From: Pseudomonadota bacterium
GTDB lineage: Bacteria > Pseudomonadota > Alphaproteobacteria > Acetobacterales > Acetobacteraceae
Assembly: GCA_021849425.1 (NCBI GenBank)
Contig: JAJZSY010000020.1
Coordinates: 1-43,891 of the forward strand
Direction of reading: 5' to 3'
DNA length: 43,891 bases
Shown: positions 16,172 to 24,409 of the stretch, one piece after another
Layout of the letters: every line of letters begins with the position of its first letter
How positions within the stretch are numbered: position 1 is the first letter of the stretch
Notes under the pieces: generated by a model
The model's database searches: none
The model's input: only the letters and a program-made list of their open reading frames with translations
Told to the model about the DNA's origin: nothing
Program-made: the position numbers and the translations under genes

Positions 16172-17248
16172 TCAGGTGGCGGCGAGGGCGGATTCCTCAA
16201 GCTCGCCGGGTTCCAGCGAGCGGAGGCGTTCGATCACCGCGGCGACGTGCTCGGGCGGGGTGTCCGGCACGATGCCGTGGCCGAGATTGAAGATGTGCGG
16301 ATGGCCTTCGAGCCCGCGGGCGATCCGCTCCACCGCGTGGCCGAGCGAGATGCCGCCGGCGCGCAGCAGCAGCGGGTCGAGATTGCCTTGCAGGGCGACG
16401 CGGCGCGGCGCGAGCCGGGCGAGGGCGACGGGATCGACCGACGTGTCCATCCCGACGCCATCCACCCCGGTTTCGGCGATGTAGGACAGGGTCATCAGCC
16501 CGCCGAGACGGGGGAAGCCGATGATCCTGATGCCCGGATGACGGGTGCGGAGCTGTTCGACGATGCGGGCGGTGGGGTGGATGACATGGGCGCGGAAGAG
16601 ATCCGGCGGCAGCAGCCCGGCCCAGGAATCGAACAGCATGACGCAGTCGGCCCCGGCCTCGATCTGCCAGGAGAGATAGTCGATCGTCGCGGTGGTGACG
16701 GTTTCGATCACCGCGGCGAGCAGCGCGGGATCGGCATAGGCGGTGGCGCGGGTGAGCGGAAAATCGCCGCCGCGGCCATCGATCATGTAGCAGGCGACGG
16801 TGAAGGGGCTGCCGGCGAAGCCAATCAGCGTGGTTTCCGGGGCGAGGCCGGCGCGGACGCGGGCGACGGTTTCCATCACCGGCTCGGTGCCGCGGCGCAG
16901 GGCGGCGGGATCGAGCGCTTCCAGGGCGGGCAGGCCGTCGATCCGTTCGAGGCGGGGTCCTTCGCCCTCGGCGAAGCGGAGTTTCTGACCCAGCGCCCAG
17001 GGCAGGATCAGGATGTCGCTGAACAGGATCGCGGCATCCATGCCGAAGCGGCGGACGGGTTGCAGGGTAACCTCGGTCGCTAGCGCGGGAGTGGTGCAGA
17101 GGGCGATGAAGTTTCCCGCCGTTTCCCTGAGCTTGCGGTATTCGGGCAGGTACCGGCCGGCCTGGCGCATCAGCCATACTGGCGGCGGCCAGACCGCCTC
17201 GCCCCCGAGCACCCTGAGAACCGGTTTTTCCGCGCTTTGTCCCGTCAT
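16172..17248 (-). CDS. hemE: Uroporphyrinogen decarboxylase HemE
   Basis: A 358-aa enzyme with the family start PPVWLMRQAGRYLPEYR (substrate-binding Arg residues near 27 and 31), AAILFSDILILPWALG with the active-site Asp, GFAGSPFTVACYMIDG, and LFDSWAGLLPPD. It removes the four acetate carboxyls of uroporphyrinogen III to give coproporphyrinogen III. It is the first gene of hemE-hemH-HAD-hemJ. Its 5' side borders the putative chromosome origin, as in Caulobacter and Rickettsia. Confidence 0.96.
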   Translation of the reverse strand: MTGQSAEKPVLRVLGGEAVWPPPVWLMRQAGRYLPEYRKLRETAGNFIALCTTPALATEVTLQPVRRFGMDAAILFSDILILPWALGQKLRFAEGEGPRLERIDGLPALEALDPAALRRGTEPVMETVARVRAGLAPETTLIGFAGSPFTVACYMIDGRGGDFPLTRATAYADPALLAAVIETVTTATIDYLSWQIEAGADCVMLFDSWAGLLPPDLFRAHVIHPTARIVEQLRTRHPGIRIIGFPRLGGLMTLSYIAETGVDGVGMDTSVDPVALARLAPRRVALQGNLDPLLLRAGGISLGHAVERIARGLEGHPHIFNLGHGIVPDTPPEHVAAVIERLRSLEPGELEESALAAT

Positions 17249-17516
17249 GCGACCTGCCTAGCTTCATTTCGACTTATAGGAAAGGACGGTGGTAGGGCTT
17301 GTGGCTGTGAACTCTGGGGAACCCCGTAAACCGGATTTTTCTGCACAAAGTTTTCCACAAGCAAAACCGGCCTACAATCTGCTGATTCTGCATCAAACCC
17401 CCAGGTTTTCCACATAAGCCGGGAGACCCTGCGGAATTCATCCACCGGCAGGGGCGGCGGAAAATTCATCCCCGCTTTCCACCGCCTCCGGTATCGCGGC
17501 CCGGGTTATCCACGCT
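17249..17516. other. Putative chromosomal replication origin (oriC) between hemE and DUF299 regulator
   Basis: This 268-bp gap has no gene. It contains two identical DnaA-box-like 9-mers TTTTCCACA (17351-17359 and 17406-17414), a near-consensus TTATCCACG (17506-17514), and weaker forms at 17438-17446 (tcatccacc), 17339-17346 and 17475-17483, all in the same orientation. The stretches around 17329-17366 and 17461-17470 are A/T-richer than the surroundings. A GANTC methylation site lies at 17384-17388. The gene setting, hemE on one side and the RP001/DUF299 gene on the other with both pointing away, is the one in which the Caulobacter and Rickettsia origins lie (established). The assignment here is from context plus boxes; no CtrA sites (TTAA-N7-TTAA) were seen. 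Confidence 0.75.
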
Positions 17517-18410
17517 ATGAGACCGGGCATGGACGGCAAGCGGCTCAATCTCCACCTGGTTTCCGACGCCACCGGCGACACGCTCGGCGCGGTGGCGCGG
17601 GCGGCGAGCGTGCAGTTCGAGGGGGCGGACATTCATCTGCACCGCTGGAGCCTGATCCGCTCGCGCTTGCAGTTGCACCGGGTGCTGGAGGGGATCGAGG
17701 CGGAGCGGGGGCCGGTGCTGTGCAGCCTGCTCGACCAGGCGCTGCGCCATGAGCTGGACGAGGCGTGCCAGCGGCTCGGCGTGCGCATCCAGCATGTGCT
17801 CGACCCGGTGTTCGAGTTGCTGGCCGACGAGCTGGGCGCGCCGGCGCGGCCGACGCCGGGGCGGCAATATGTGCTGGATGCCGATTATTTCCGCCGGATC
17901 GACGCGATGCATTTCGTGCTGTCGCACGATGACGGGCAGGCGCTGCGCGGGCTGGCGGAGGCGGATGTGATCCTGGTGGGCGTGTCGCGCTCGTCGAAGA
18001 CGCCGACCTCGTTCTATCTCGCCAATCGCGGCATCAAGGCGGCGAACGTGCCGCTGGTGCCAGGGATCGACCCGCCCGCGATGCTGGACGATCCGCCCTG
18101 CCCGGTGGTCGGGCTGTTCATCGATCTCGAACCGCTGATCGAGATCCGGCGGCACCGGCTGACGCTGCTGGGCCAAAGCAGTTCGGTCGGCGGTGGCGCG
18201 GCCGGCGGCTTCCGGCCGGATCGCGGCGACTATGTCGACGAGGAGGCGGTGAAGGCGGAGCTGCTCGGGGCGCGGCGGATCTGCGCGGCGCGGGGCTGGC
18301 CGACGGTCAATGTCACCCGACGCTCGATCGAGGAGACCGCGGCGGCGGTTCTGAAACTGATGGATGCCTGGCACGAGCGGCGCCGGCGGAGCGGGGCGCC
18401 GGACCGGTGA
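17517..18410 (+). CDS. Pyruvate phosphate dikinase / PEP synthase regulatory kinase-phosphorylase (DUF299, RP001 homologue)
   Basis: A 297-aa protein of the bifunctional PPDK/PEP-synthase regulatory family. The start [15 protein letters not shown] is diagnostic, and the P-loop-like nucleotide site [16 protein letters not shown] lies near residues 158-173. Homologues use ADP to phosphorylate, and phosphate to dephosphorylate, a Thr on pyruvate phosphate dikinase or PEP synthase. In E. coli this gene is called ppsR; it is unrelated to the photosystem repressor PpsR at 41035. ATG at 17517 overlaps the end of a DnaA-box region; ATG at 17529 fits the family start better, and neither has a clear ribosome site. 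The C-terminal tail is Arg-rich. Confidence 0.92.
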   Translation: MRPGMDGKRLNLHLVSDATGDTLGAVARAASVQFEGADIHLHRWSLIRSRLQLHRVLEGIEAERGPVLCSLLDQALRHELDEACQRLGVRIQHVLDPVFELLADELGAPARPTPGRQYVLDADYFRRIDAMHFVLSHDDGQALRGLAEADVILVGVSRSSKTPTSFYLANRGIKAANVPLVPGIDPPAMLDDPPCPVVGLFIDLEPLIEIRRHRLTLLGQSSSVGGGAAGGFRPDRGDYVDEEAVKAELLGARRICAARGWPTVNVTRRSIEETAAAVLKLMDAWHERRRRSGAPDR

Positions 18411-18455
18411 GGGGCGGGCGATCACGTCCGCTTGACTTCCGGAGGTGAGGCTCTA

Positions 18456-18501
18456 GTGTCCGCAAAACGAGATCAGATGGGCCTCGACATGAGGCGGACA
18501 C
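18456..18501. repeat. Inverted repeat GTGTCCGC...GCGGACAC
   Basis: An 8-bp perfect inverted repeat (18456-18463 with 18494-18501) encloses 30 bp that include gatcagatggg and the smaller palindrome CTCgacatGAG. It lies in the 118-bp gap between the DUF299 gene and the MGMT frame. The internal gatcagatg matches the arm of the dispersed hairpins at 4500 and 21660, so it may be a diverged relative. Terminator function is possible, but no T-tract follows. Confidence 0.55.
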
Positions 18502-18594
18502 GAGCAAAATCAGTATTTTAGTGGCCCGATGGTCCCTGAAGCCGAGATGCGCCGTTCAGGGATGGGCCACGAGCCTGAAAATGGGGAAGGTCCT

Positions 18595-19089
18595 GTGGCC
18601 CAGCTTTCGATGCGGCATAAGGTGTTCGGCGGTTTCGTCCTGCATGAGCGGGACGGGGCGATCGTGTCGGTCGATTTCGGCGCCGGCGAGGATGCGGCGG
18701 CGGACGAGCCGACGCCCTTGCTGCGGCGGACGGCGGCCGCCCTCGCGCGCTATTTCGACGGTGACGCGCTTGCCGACGACCTGCCGCTGGCGCCGGCGGG
18801 CACCGAGTATCAGCGGCGCGTGTGGGACCATCTGCGCGCCATTCCGCGCGGCCAGACCAGAACCTATGCCGAGGTGGCGCGCGCCGTGGGCGGCAGCGCG
18901 CGATCGGTCGGCGGGGCGAACCGGGCCAATCCGATCCCCATCCTGATCCCGTGCCATCGGGTGCGGGCGGCGGACGGGCTCGGCGGCTATTGCGGCAGTA
19001 GCGCGGAAGGCTGGGGCCTGGCGATGAAACGCCGGCTGCTCACCCTCGAAGGGGCTGCGTTCGGCGAACGGACGCGCCGCGGCATCTGA
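18595..19089 (+). CDS. ogt: Methylated-DNA--protein-cysteine methyltransferase (MGMT/Ogt)
   Basis: The C-terminal domain is typical: YQRRVWDHLRAIPRGQTRTYAEVA, an Arg-finger region, the active-site motif ILIPCHRV with acceptor Cys, and GLGGYCGSSAEGWGLAMKRRLL. The enzyme repairs O6-methylguanine in DNA by irreversible transfer of the alkyl group to its own Cys. I chose GTG at 18595 because GGGGAAGG lies just upstream and it gives the family's usual N-terminus (AQLSMRHKV...ERDGAIVSVDFG, 164 aa). The same frame is open to ATG at 18529, which would add 22 residues without a ribosome site. It is followed 19 bp later by the quinone reductase gene. Confidence 0.88.
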   Translation: MAQLSMRHKVFGGFVLHERDGAIVSVDFGAGEDAAADEPTPLLRRTAAALARYFDGDALADDLPLAPAGTEYQRRVWDHLRAIPRGQTRTYAEVARAVGGSARSVGGANRANPIPILIPCHRVRAADGLGGYCGSSAEGWGLAMKRRLLTLEGAAFGERTRRGI

Positions 19090-19108
19090 AAAATCCGGGA
19101 GACAGGAC

Positions 19109-20086
19109 ATGACGACCAAGGCCATCCGTATCCATACCCATGGCGGACCCGACGTGCTGCGCTGGGAGGACGTGCCCACGCCGGAGCCGGGACGCGGCGA
19201 GGCGCTGGTGCGGCATGAGGCGGTGGGGCTGAATTACATCGACGTGTATTTCCGCACCGGCCTCTACAAGGTGCCGCATCTGCCGGCGACGATCGGCATG
19301 GAGGGGGCGGGCGTCGTCGTCGCGGTGGGCGAGGGCGTGAGCGAGGTGGCGGCGGGCGACCGCGTCGCCTATGCCGGCGGGCCGGTCGGCGCCTATGCGA
19401 CCGAGCGGGTGATCGCCGCCGACCGGCTGGTGAAGCTGCCGGCGGGGATCGACTTCCAGACCGGGGCGGCGATGATGCTCCAGGGCATGACCGCGCAATA
19501 TCTGTTGCGGCGGACCTACCGGGTGCAGGCGGGCGAGACCATTCTCGTGCATGCCGCGGCCGGCGGGGTCGGCCTCATTCTCTGCCAGTGGGCGCGGCAT
19601 CTCGGGGCGACGGTGATCGGCGTCGTCTCGACCGAGGCGAAGGCGGAACTCGCCCGCGCGCACGGGGCGCATCATGTCATCGTCGGGCATGACAATCTCG
19701 CCGCCGAGGTCAAGCGGCTGACCGACGGCGCGATGGTGCCGGTGGTCTATGACTCGGTGGGCAAGGACACGTTCGGGCCGAGCCTTGATTCGCTGGCGCC
19801 GCTTGGGCTGATGGTGAGTTACGGCAATGCCTCGGGCCCGGTGCCGCCGGTCGATATCAGCATCCTCTCGGCCAAGGGCAGCCTGTTCCTGACCAGGCCG
19901 ACCCTTGCGACCTATACGGCGAAGCGTTCCGACCTCGTCGCCGTGGCGAACGACCTGTTCGGGGTGGTCGAGGCCGGGGCGGTGAAGATCCGCGTCAACC
20001 AGACCTTTCCGCTCGCCGAGGCGGCGGCGGCGCACGAGGCGCTGGAAGCGCGGCGGACCACCGGCAGCACCGTGCTGCTGCCCTGA
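19109..20086 (+). CDS. NADPH:quinone oxidoreductase (zeta-crystallin/QorA type)
   Basis: A 325-aa zinc-free medium-chain dehydrogenase. It has the GroES-like start (GGPDVLRWEDVPTPEPG, then GLNYIDVYFRTGLYK), the quinone reductase motif GMEGAGVVVAVGEGVSEVAAGDRVAY, and the NADPH-binding HAAAGGVGLILCQWARHLGATVIG. No structural- or catalytic-zinc cysteine set is present. It reduces quinones or enones with NADPH in the cytosol. A GGGAGACAGG ribosome site precedes the ATG. Possibly co-transcribed with the MGMT gene (19-bp gap). Confidence 0.92.
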   Translation: MTTKAIRIHTHGGPDVLRWEDVPTPEPGRGEALVRHEAVGLNYIDVYFRTGLYKVPHLPATIGMEGAGVVVAVGEGVSEVAAGDRVAYAGGPVGAYATERVIAADRLVKLPAGIDFQTGAAMMLQGMTAQYLLRRTYRVQAGETILVHAAAGGVGLILCQWARHLGATVIGVVSTEAKAELARAHGAHHVIVGHDNLAAEVKRLTDGAMVPVVYDSVGKDTFGPSLDSLAPLGLMVSYGNASGPVPPVDISILSAKGSLFLTRPTLATYTAKRSDLVAVANDLFGVVEAGAVKIRVNQTFPLAEAAAAHEALEARRTTGSTVLLP

Positions 20087-20211
20087 AGGGACCGCTCGCG
20101 GCGCGCGGTCACGATCGCGCGAGCGCCGGATTCCTGCCACGTTTGGATTTGCAGAGTGGAGAGACCCGGCGCGGTGCTTGCCGTACCGGGTTTCGTTCCC
20201 ACACTCCAATC

Positions 20212-20229
20212 CTGTCCTTTCGAGGACAG
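20212..20229. promoter_or_regulatory. Palindrome CTGTCC-tttc-GA-GGACAG before the HiPIP gene
   Basis: CTGTCC (20212-20217) and GGACAG (20224-20229) form a perfect 6-bp stem 21 bp upstream of the HiPIP ATG, ahead of its ribosome site. A second inverted repeat ACCCGG...CCGGGT (around 20164-20191) lies just before and may end the quinone reductase transcript. The first could be an operator or a leader hairpin. The rest of the 164-bp gap shows no convincing promoter. Confidence 0.4.
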
Positions 20230-20250
20230 TCCAAAACAGGAGCAGAGACA

Positions 20251-20541
20251 ATGTCCGACGACAAGAGCAGACAGAATGGCCGGCGCGCGCTGTTGCGCAA
20301 GGCGGCCGGAATTTCCGCCGGCATCGCGGTGGCCGGCATCGTCGCCACGCAGGCGGCGGAAGCGGCCGGCATGGCCAAGTCCGCGGTGAAATATCAGGAC
20401 ATGCCGAAGGATGGCCATCAGTGCGACGGCTGCGCGCTGTACATCCCGGCATCGACCGCCGGCAAGGATGGCCGCTGCAAGGCGGTGGCCGGCGCGATTT
20501 CGCCCAAGGGCTGGTGCGAACTGTGGAGCCCGAAATCGTAA
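20251..20541 (+). CDS. High-potential iron-sulfur protein (HiPIP) with Tat-type signal
   Basis: A 96-aa protein. The N-terminus has a twin-arginine-type signal (GRRALLRKAAGISAGIAVAG, cleavage probably after AEA near residue 39). The mature part of about 57 residues carries the four HiPIP cluster cysteines in order: CDGC, GRCKAV and GWCELW. HiPIPs hold a [4Fe-4S] cluster working between +3 and +2 at high potential in the periplasm. In purple bacteria they reduce the photo-oxidised reaction centre; in acidophiles related proteins (Iro) serve Fe(II) oxidation. Location 3 kb from the photosynthesis cluster fits either use. The start has AGGAGCAGAGACA upstream. Confidence 0.93.
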   Translation: MSDDKSRQNGRRALLRKAAGISAGIAVAGIVATQAAEAAGMAKSAVKYQDMPKDGHQCDGCALYIPASTAGKDGRCKAVAGAISPKGWCELWSPKS

Positions 20542-20646
20542 CCACGCCATTGGCGTGACCGCTCGTGGGGTGGCCGGGTGCGGCCGCCCCGCACACCCCC
20601 TGGCGCGAGGGGATGATCGCGCCGCATCGACACACAGGAGACGAAT

Positions 20647-21093
20647 GTGAGAGTGACCAGGCGAGGCTTGACTGCATTTGTGCTTGCGGCCGGGCTGGCC
20701 GGCGGGACCGGGATTGCGCAGGCGAAGACCGTGCGGCTTTCCGCCCGGCTTCATCCGGTGGCCGGGACGATGTCCCACGCGACGGGCGCGATGCACGGCA
20801 CGTTCAACACGGCGACCCGGCGGGTGACCTGGGACGTGACCTACAGCCACCTCACCAGCAAGGTGATCATGGCGCATTTCCACGGGCCGATCAGCAAGCC
20901 CGGGCAGAACGCGGGGGTGCAGGTGTGGCTGACGAAGAAGCCGCCGCATCCGATGGCGGCCGGGCCGATCAGGGGTTCGGCGGTGCTGACGCCGGCGCAG
21001 GCGAAGGAACTGATGGGCGGGCAGTGGTATGTCATGATCCATACCGTCATGCACAAGCCGGGCGAGCTGCGCGGCCGGGTTCACGCGGGCTGA
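20647..21093 (+). CDS. Exported CHRD-domain protein
   Basis: A 148-aa protein starting at GTG 20647 with AGGAG 7 nt upstream. A Sec-type signal peptide (RRGLTAFVLAAGLAGG..., cleavage near AQA at residue 26) precedes a CHRD domain: RLHPVAGTMSHATGAMHGTFN, WDVTYSHLTSKVIMAHFHGP, and a C-terminal GQWYVMIHTVMHKPGELRGRV. The FHGP and IHT..HKPGE.RG blocks are the domain's hallmarks. CHRD is a beta-sandwich of unknown biochemical role, first named in chordin and common in bacterial exported proteins. The preceding 105-bp gap contains two small inverted repeats (CACGCC/GGCGTG and GTGCGG/CCGCAC) that may end the HiPIP transcript. Confidence 0.87.
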   Translation: MRVTRRGLTAFVLAAGLAGGTGIAQAKTVRLSARLHPVAGTMSHATGAMHGTFNTATRRVTWDVTYSHLTSKVIMAHFHGPISKPGQNAGVQVWLTKKPPHPMAAGPIRGSAVLTPAQAKELMGGQWYVMIHTVMHKPGELRGRVHAG

Positions 21094-21189
21094 GGTTTCT
21101 CTGACGCGCGCTGGCCGGGCGGGTCTGCCCGGCCGGATGCGCATCCGCCCGCACTTGCCTTTGGCGGCGCGGCGGCGCATGGGCGGAGC

Positions 21190-21621
21190 ATGAACGAAAG
21201 CCATTTTCCCGCCCCGCCTGCCACCGCAGTGCAGGCGCTGCGGCGGATGTTCGTGCGGGACATGGTGCTGGAGGCGCATATCGGCGTCCATGCCCATGAA
21301 TTCGGCCGCACGCAGCGGGTGCGGATCAATCTCGATCTCGCGGTGCGCGAGGAGCACGACGCCGCCGGCGCGCAGATGTCGCGCGGCGGGGTGGGGCGGG
21401 ACGATCTGGCGCGGGTGGTGGATTACGAGCGGATCGTGCTCGGCGCGCGGGCGGCGGTGGCGGCGGGGCATGTCCAGCTCGTCGAGACGCTGGCGGAACG
21501 GCTGGCGGAGCTGTGCCTCGCGGATGCGCGGGTCGTGCTGGTGCGGGTGCGGGTCGAGAAGCTCGACGTGTTCGCGGACATGGACTCGGTCGGCGTGGAG
21601 ATCGAGCGGCGGAATTCCTGA
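21190..21621 (+). CDS. folB: Dihydroneopterin aldolase-family protein FolB
   Basis: A 143-aa protein. After a 20-residue variable start comes the FolB fold: VRDMVLEAHIGVHAHEFGRTQRVRINLDL, the VVDYERI block, HVQLVETLAERLAELCL with the catalytic Glu, and VRVRVEKLDVFADMDSVGVEIER. Dihydroneopterin aldolase cleaves dihydroneopterin in folate synthesis. The insertion EEHDAAGAQMSRGGVGRDDLA before VDY is longer than in E. coli FolB, as in other alphaproteobacterial copies. The gene appears isolated from other folate genes. Confidence 0.87.
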   Translation: MNESHFPAPPATAVQALRRMFVRDMVLEAHIGVHAHEFGRTQRVRINLDLAVREEHDAAGAQMSRGGVGRDDLARVVDYERIVLGARAAVAAGHVQLVETLAERLAELCLADARVVLVRVRVEKLDVFADMDSVGVEIERRNS

Positions 21622-21659
21622 TCGGATGTAGCGCTCTAGCTCTAGCGTACAGATAAAAC

Positions 21660-21706
21660 GAGCATCTTCATACGATCAGATGACTCCATCTGATCGTATG
21701 ATGCTC
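21660..21706. repeat. Dispersed REP-like hairpin (copy 2)
   Basis: GAGCAT..CATACGATCAGATG (21660-21682) pairs with CATCTGATCGTATGATGCTC (21687-21706) around the 4-nt loop actc. It shares the CGATCAGATG/CATCTGATCG core with hairpin A of copy 1, but at the next position copy 1 has C:G where this copy has A:T, so pairing is conserved while sequence changes. It lies between the convergent folB and NRAMP-like genes and touches the stop codon of the latter, a position suited to a bidirectional terminator. Confidence 0.85.
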
Positions 21707-22971
21707 TAGACCAGCAGCATCGCCAGGGTGCAGGCGCCCATGAGTGCTGCGGTGAGCCAGCCCATGATCCGTAGCTTCCGGGGCAGGACGTGGCCGTCCA
21801 TCACCGCGGGGCGGCTGGCGAGGGCGACCATCGCCGCGATGATCGGCACCGCGGCGATGCCGTTGATCACCGCCGCCCAGAACAGCGCGCGGATCGGCGG
21901 GAGCGGCGAGAAGACGATGCCGACGCCGGCAAGCGTCGCGACGGCCAGCACGCCGTAGAAGGCGCGGGCCTCCAGCGCCCGGCGGGAGAGGCCGACCGTC
22001 CAGTGCAGGGCCTCGCCGATCGCATAGGCGGTGCTGCCGGCGAGGACGGGAACCGCGAGCAGGCCGGTGCCGAAAATGCCGATGGCGAAGACCAGCCGCG
22101 CGAAGGGGCCGGCGATGGGGGCGAGGGCGCTGGCCGCATCCGCCGCCGAGGTGATGTCGGTGATGCCGTGGACATGCAGCGTCGCCGCCGTACCGATGAT
22201 GATCGAGAGCGAGACGGCGTTGGAATAGGTCATGCCGGCCCAGGTATCGAAGCGGATGCGGGCGAGCTCGCCGGCAACCTCCGCGCCGGCGGCGGGGATG
22301 CGCCCGGCATCCTCGGCTTCCTCGGCGGCCTGCCAGAAGAACAGATAGGGGCTGATCGTGGTGCCGAAGACCGCGATCAGCGCGAGCAGGGCCGGGCGGT
22401 CGAGGCTGAGGCGGGGGATCAGCGCGCCGGCGAGGATGTCGCGCGCGGGCAGGCGCAGGACGAAGAGCAGGGCGACATAGGCGAGCAGCGCCGCGGTGAG
22501 GAATTTCAGCACGGCGACGTAGCGGCGGTAGGGGATGCGGATTTCGGCGATGACGCAGAATATCGCGATCGCCACGGTGTAGAGCCGCTCGGGGCCGCCG
22601 GCGAGCATGTGCGCGGTCTGCGCCATCGCGCCGAGATCGGCGCCGAGATTGAAGACATTGGCGATGGCGAGCAGCAGGATCAGGAAGAGGGCGAGCGGGC
22701 GGGGCAGATGGGCCTCCATCGCCGCGCCGAGGCCGCGCCCGGTGATGCGGCCGATCCGCGCGCTGATCTCCTGCACCGCGACCATGAAGGGCAGGGCGAG
22801 TACCACCGTCCAGCCGAGGGTGTAGCCGAACTGGGCGCCGACCTGGGAATAGGTGGCGATGCCGCTCGGATCGTCGTCGGCGGCGCCGGTGATCAGGCCG
22901 GGGCCGAGGCGGGCGAACAGGGCGCGGGGGACGCGCAGCCAGCGTGCCGGCCGGGCGGGATTGCTGTTCAT
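21706..22971 (-). CDS. NRAMP-family-like divalent metal transporter without canonical motifs
   Basis: A roughly 421-aa inner-membrane protein with about 11 hydrophobic helices. The TM1 region reads LGPGLITGAADDDPSGIATYSQ: the LGPGLITGAA start is NRAMP-like, but the Mn/Fe-coordinating DPGN motif is replaced by DDPSG. The TM6 MPH motif is also absent; the equivalent segment appears to be GTTISPYLFFWQAAEEAED. This pattern is that of NRAMP-related proteins outside the Mn/Fe group, some of which are reported to move Mg(II). Start ATG 22971 is preceded by AGGGTG; an in-frame GTG at 22980 would add three residues. It diverges from nothing nearby and lies between two REP-like elements. Confidence 0.82.
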   Translation of the reverse strand: MNSNPARPARWLRVPRALFARLGPGLITGAADDDPSGIATYSQVGAQFGYTLGWTVVLALPFMVAVQEISARIGRITGRGLGAAMEAHLPRPLALFLILLLAIANVFNLGADLGAMAQTAHMLAGGPERLYTVAIAIFCVIAEIRIPYRRYVAVLKFLTAALLAYVALLFVLRLPARDILAGALIPRLSLDRPALLALIAVFGTTISPYLFFWQAAEEAEDAGRIPAAGAEVAGELARIRFDTWAGMTYSNAVSLSIIIGTAATLHVHGITDITSAADAASALAPIAGPFARLVFAIGIFGTGLLAVPVLAGSTAYAIGEALHWTVGLSRRALEARAFYGVLAVATLAGVGIVFSPLPPIRALFWAAVINGIAAVPIIAAMVALASRPAVMDGHVLPRKLRIMGWLTAALMGACTLAMLLV

Positions 22972-23041
22972 CGGCGGCACCCTGTCGGTTCGGGATCGGG
23001 GACCGCCAGTCTATAGCCTTGGTCTGCCCGCGGAAAACAGG

Positions 23042-23133
23042 GCCTCGTCCGATCAGGCGGGTTTACCCGATCGGACGAGGCTCCAAGTTGTCAACGGGAT
23101 AGAGTACGTTCCGATCTGGAAGGATCGGAACGT
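23042..23133. repeat. Pair of dispersed REP-like hairpins (copy 3)
   Basis: Hairpin A pairs GCCTCGTCCGATC (23042-23054) with GATCGGACGAGGC. Hairpin B (23106-23133) pairs ACGTTCCGATC with GATCGGAACGT. The linker aagttgtcaacgggatagag matches that of copy 1 at 4550-4567 (agttatcaacaagatagag), and hairpin B shares its CGTTCCGATC arm, so both are two-hairpin units of one family. It lies between the hemA stop (23152) and the NRAMP-like start and probably bounds the photosynthesis superoperon on its 3' side. Confidence 0.85.
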
Positions 23134-23151
23134 GCGCGAGGCGCCGCCCGA

Positions 23152-24363
23152 TCAGGCGGCGCGGGCGACCTCCATCTCCCGCCAGATATGGCGCAGCGCG
23201 TCGATCAGCCGGTCGATATCCGCCTCGGTGTGCAGTGGCGAGGGGGTGAGGCGCAGGCGCTCGGTGCCGCGCGGCACGGTGGGATAGTTGATCGGCTGGA
23301 CGTAGATGCCGAAGCGGTCGAGCAGGGTGTCGCTGATCTGCTTGCAGAGCGTGGCGTCGCCCACCATCACCGGCACGATGTGGCTCGGGTTGGGCAGATG
23401 CGGCACGCCGATCGCGTCGAGCTTGCGGCGCAGGGTGGCGACGCGGGCGTGCATCGCCGTGCGTTCGGCGCCGCTGGTCTTGAGGTGGCGGATGCTGGCG
23501 AGCGCGCCGGCGGCGACCGTCGGCGGCAGGGCGGTGGTGAAGATGAAGCCCGAGGCGTAGCTGCGCACGAAGTCGCACAGCGCGGCGCTGCCGGTGATGT
23601 AGCCGCCGATGACGCCGAAGCCCTTGGCCAGCGTGCCCTCGATCAGGGTGAGGCGGTGGGCGAGGCCCTCGCGTTCGGAAATGCCGCCGCCGCGCGGGCC
23701 GTAGAGGCCGACGGCGTGCACCTCGTCGAGATAGGTCATGGCGTTGTAGCGGTCGGCGACGTCGCAGATCTCGGCGATGGGGGCGATGTCCCCATCCATC
23801 GAGTAGACGCTCTCGAAGGCGACGAGCTTGGGCCGGGCGGGGTCGAGTGCCGCGAGGTGGCGGGCGAGGTCGGCCGGGTCGTTGTGGCGGAAGACGATGC
23901 ATTCGGCCCGGCTGTGGCGGATGCCCTCGATCATCGAGGCGTGGTTCGAGGCGTCAGACAGCACCGCGCAGTTCGGCAGCTTGTGTGCGAGGGTGCAGAG
24001 CGAGGCCCAGTTGGACATGTAGCCCGAATTGAACAGCAGTGCCGCTTCCTTGCCGTGCAGGTCCGCCAGCTCGGCTTCGAGCAGCACGTGATAGTGGTTG
24101 GTGCCGGCGATGTTGCGGGTGCCGCCGGCGCCGGCGCCGCAGCGGTCGAGCGCCTGGTGCATGGCGCTGAGCACGGCCGTGTGCTGACCCATGCCGAGAT
24201 AGTCGTTCGAGCACCAGACGGTGACCGGGCGGCCGCCATCGTCGCCGTGCTGGGTGGCGCGGGGGAAGTTGCCGGCATGGCGCTCGATGTCGGCGAAGAC
24301 GCGGTAGCGCCCCTCGCTGCGGAGCTGGTCGAGCTGGGAGCGGAAGAAATGTTCGTAGTCCAT
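23152..24363 (-). CDS. hemA: 5-aminolevulinate synthase HemA
   Basis: A 403-aa PLP enzyme of the alpha-oxoamine synthase family. It begins [28 protein letters not shown], typical of alphaproteobacterial HemA. Visible marks are [25 protein letters not shown] segment ([13 protein letters not shown]), the cofactor Asp/His in [12 protein letters not shown], and the PLP Lys in [13 protein letters not shown]. It condenses glycine and succinyl-CoA to 5-aminolevulinate, the first step for heme and bacteriochlorophyll. ATG 24363 has GGGAGG upstream. It is the last gene of the leftward bchF-to-hemA superoperon, 46 bp after the puhE fusion gene. That position of hemA is common in alphaproteobacterial photosynthesis clusters. 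Confidence 0.96.
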   Translation of the reverse strand: MDYEHFFRSQLDQLRSEGRYRVFADIERHAGNFPRATQHGDDGGRPVTVWCSNDYLGMGQHTAVLSAMHQALDRCGAGAGGTRNIAGTNHYHVLLEAELADLHGKEAALLFNSGYMSNWASLCTLAHKLPNCAVLSDASNHASMIEGIRHSRAECIVFRHNDPADLARHLAALDPARPKLVAFESVYSMDGDIAPIAEICDVADRYNAMTYLDEVHAVGLYGPRGGGISEREGLAHRLTLIEGTLAKGFGVIGGYITGSAALCDFVRSYASGFIFTTALPPTVAAGALASIRHLKTSGAERTAMHARVATLRRKLDAIGVPHLPNPSHIVPVMVGDATLCKQISDTLLDRFGIYVQPINYPTVPRGTERLRLTPSPLHTEADIDRLIDALRHIWREMEVARAA

Positions 24364-24409
24364 GGCGCGTATCCTCCCTTTCTTGGTGTTGGTGCCGCGC
24401 GGTGACGGA

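Noticed and set aside
17517..18410. Second photosystem repressor called ppsR
   Set aside because: The shared name is historical; this protein is the DUF299 kinase/phosphorylase of PPDK or PEP synthase and has no PAS or helix-turn-helix domain.
18456..18501. Factor-independent terminator after the DUF299 gene
   Set aside because: The stem is only 8 bp with a 30-nt loop, and no T-run follows; it is kept as an inverted repeat only.
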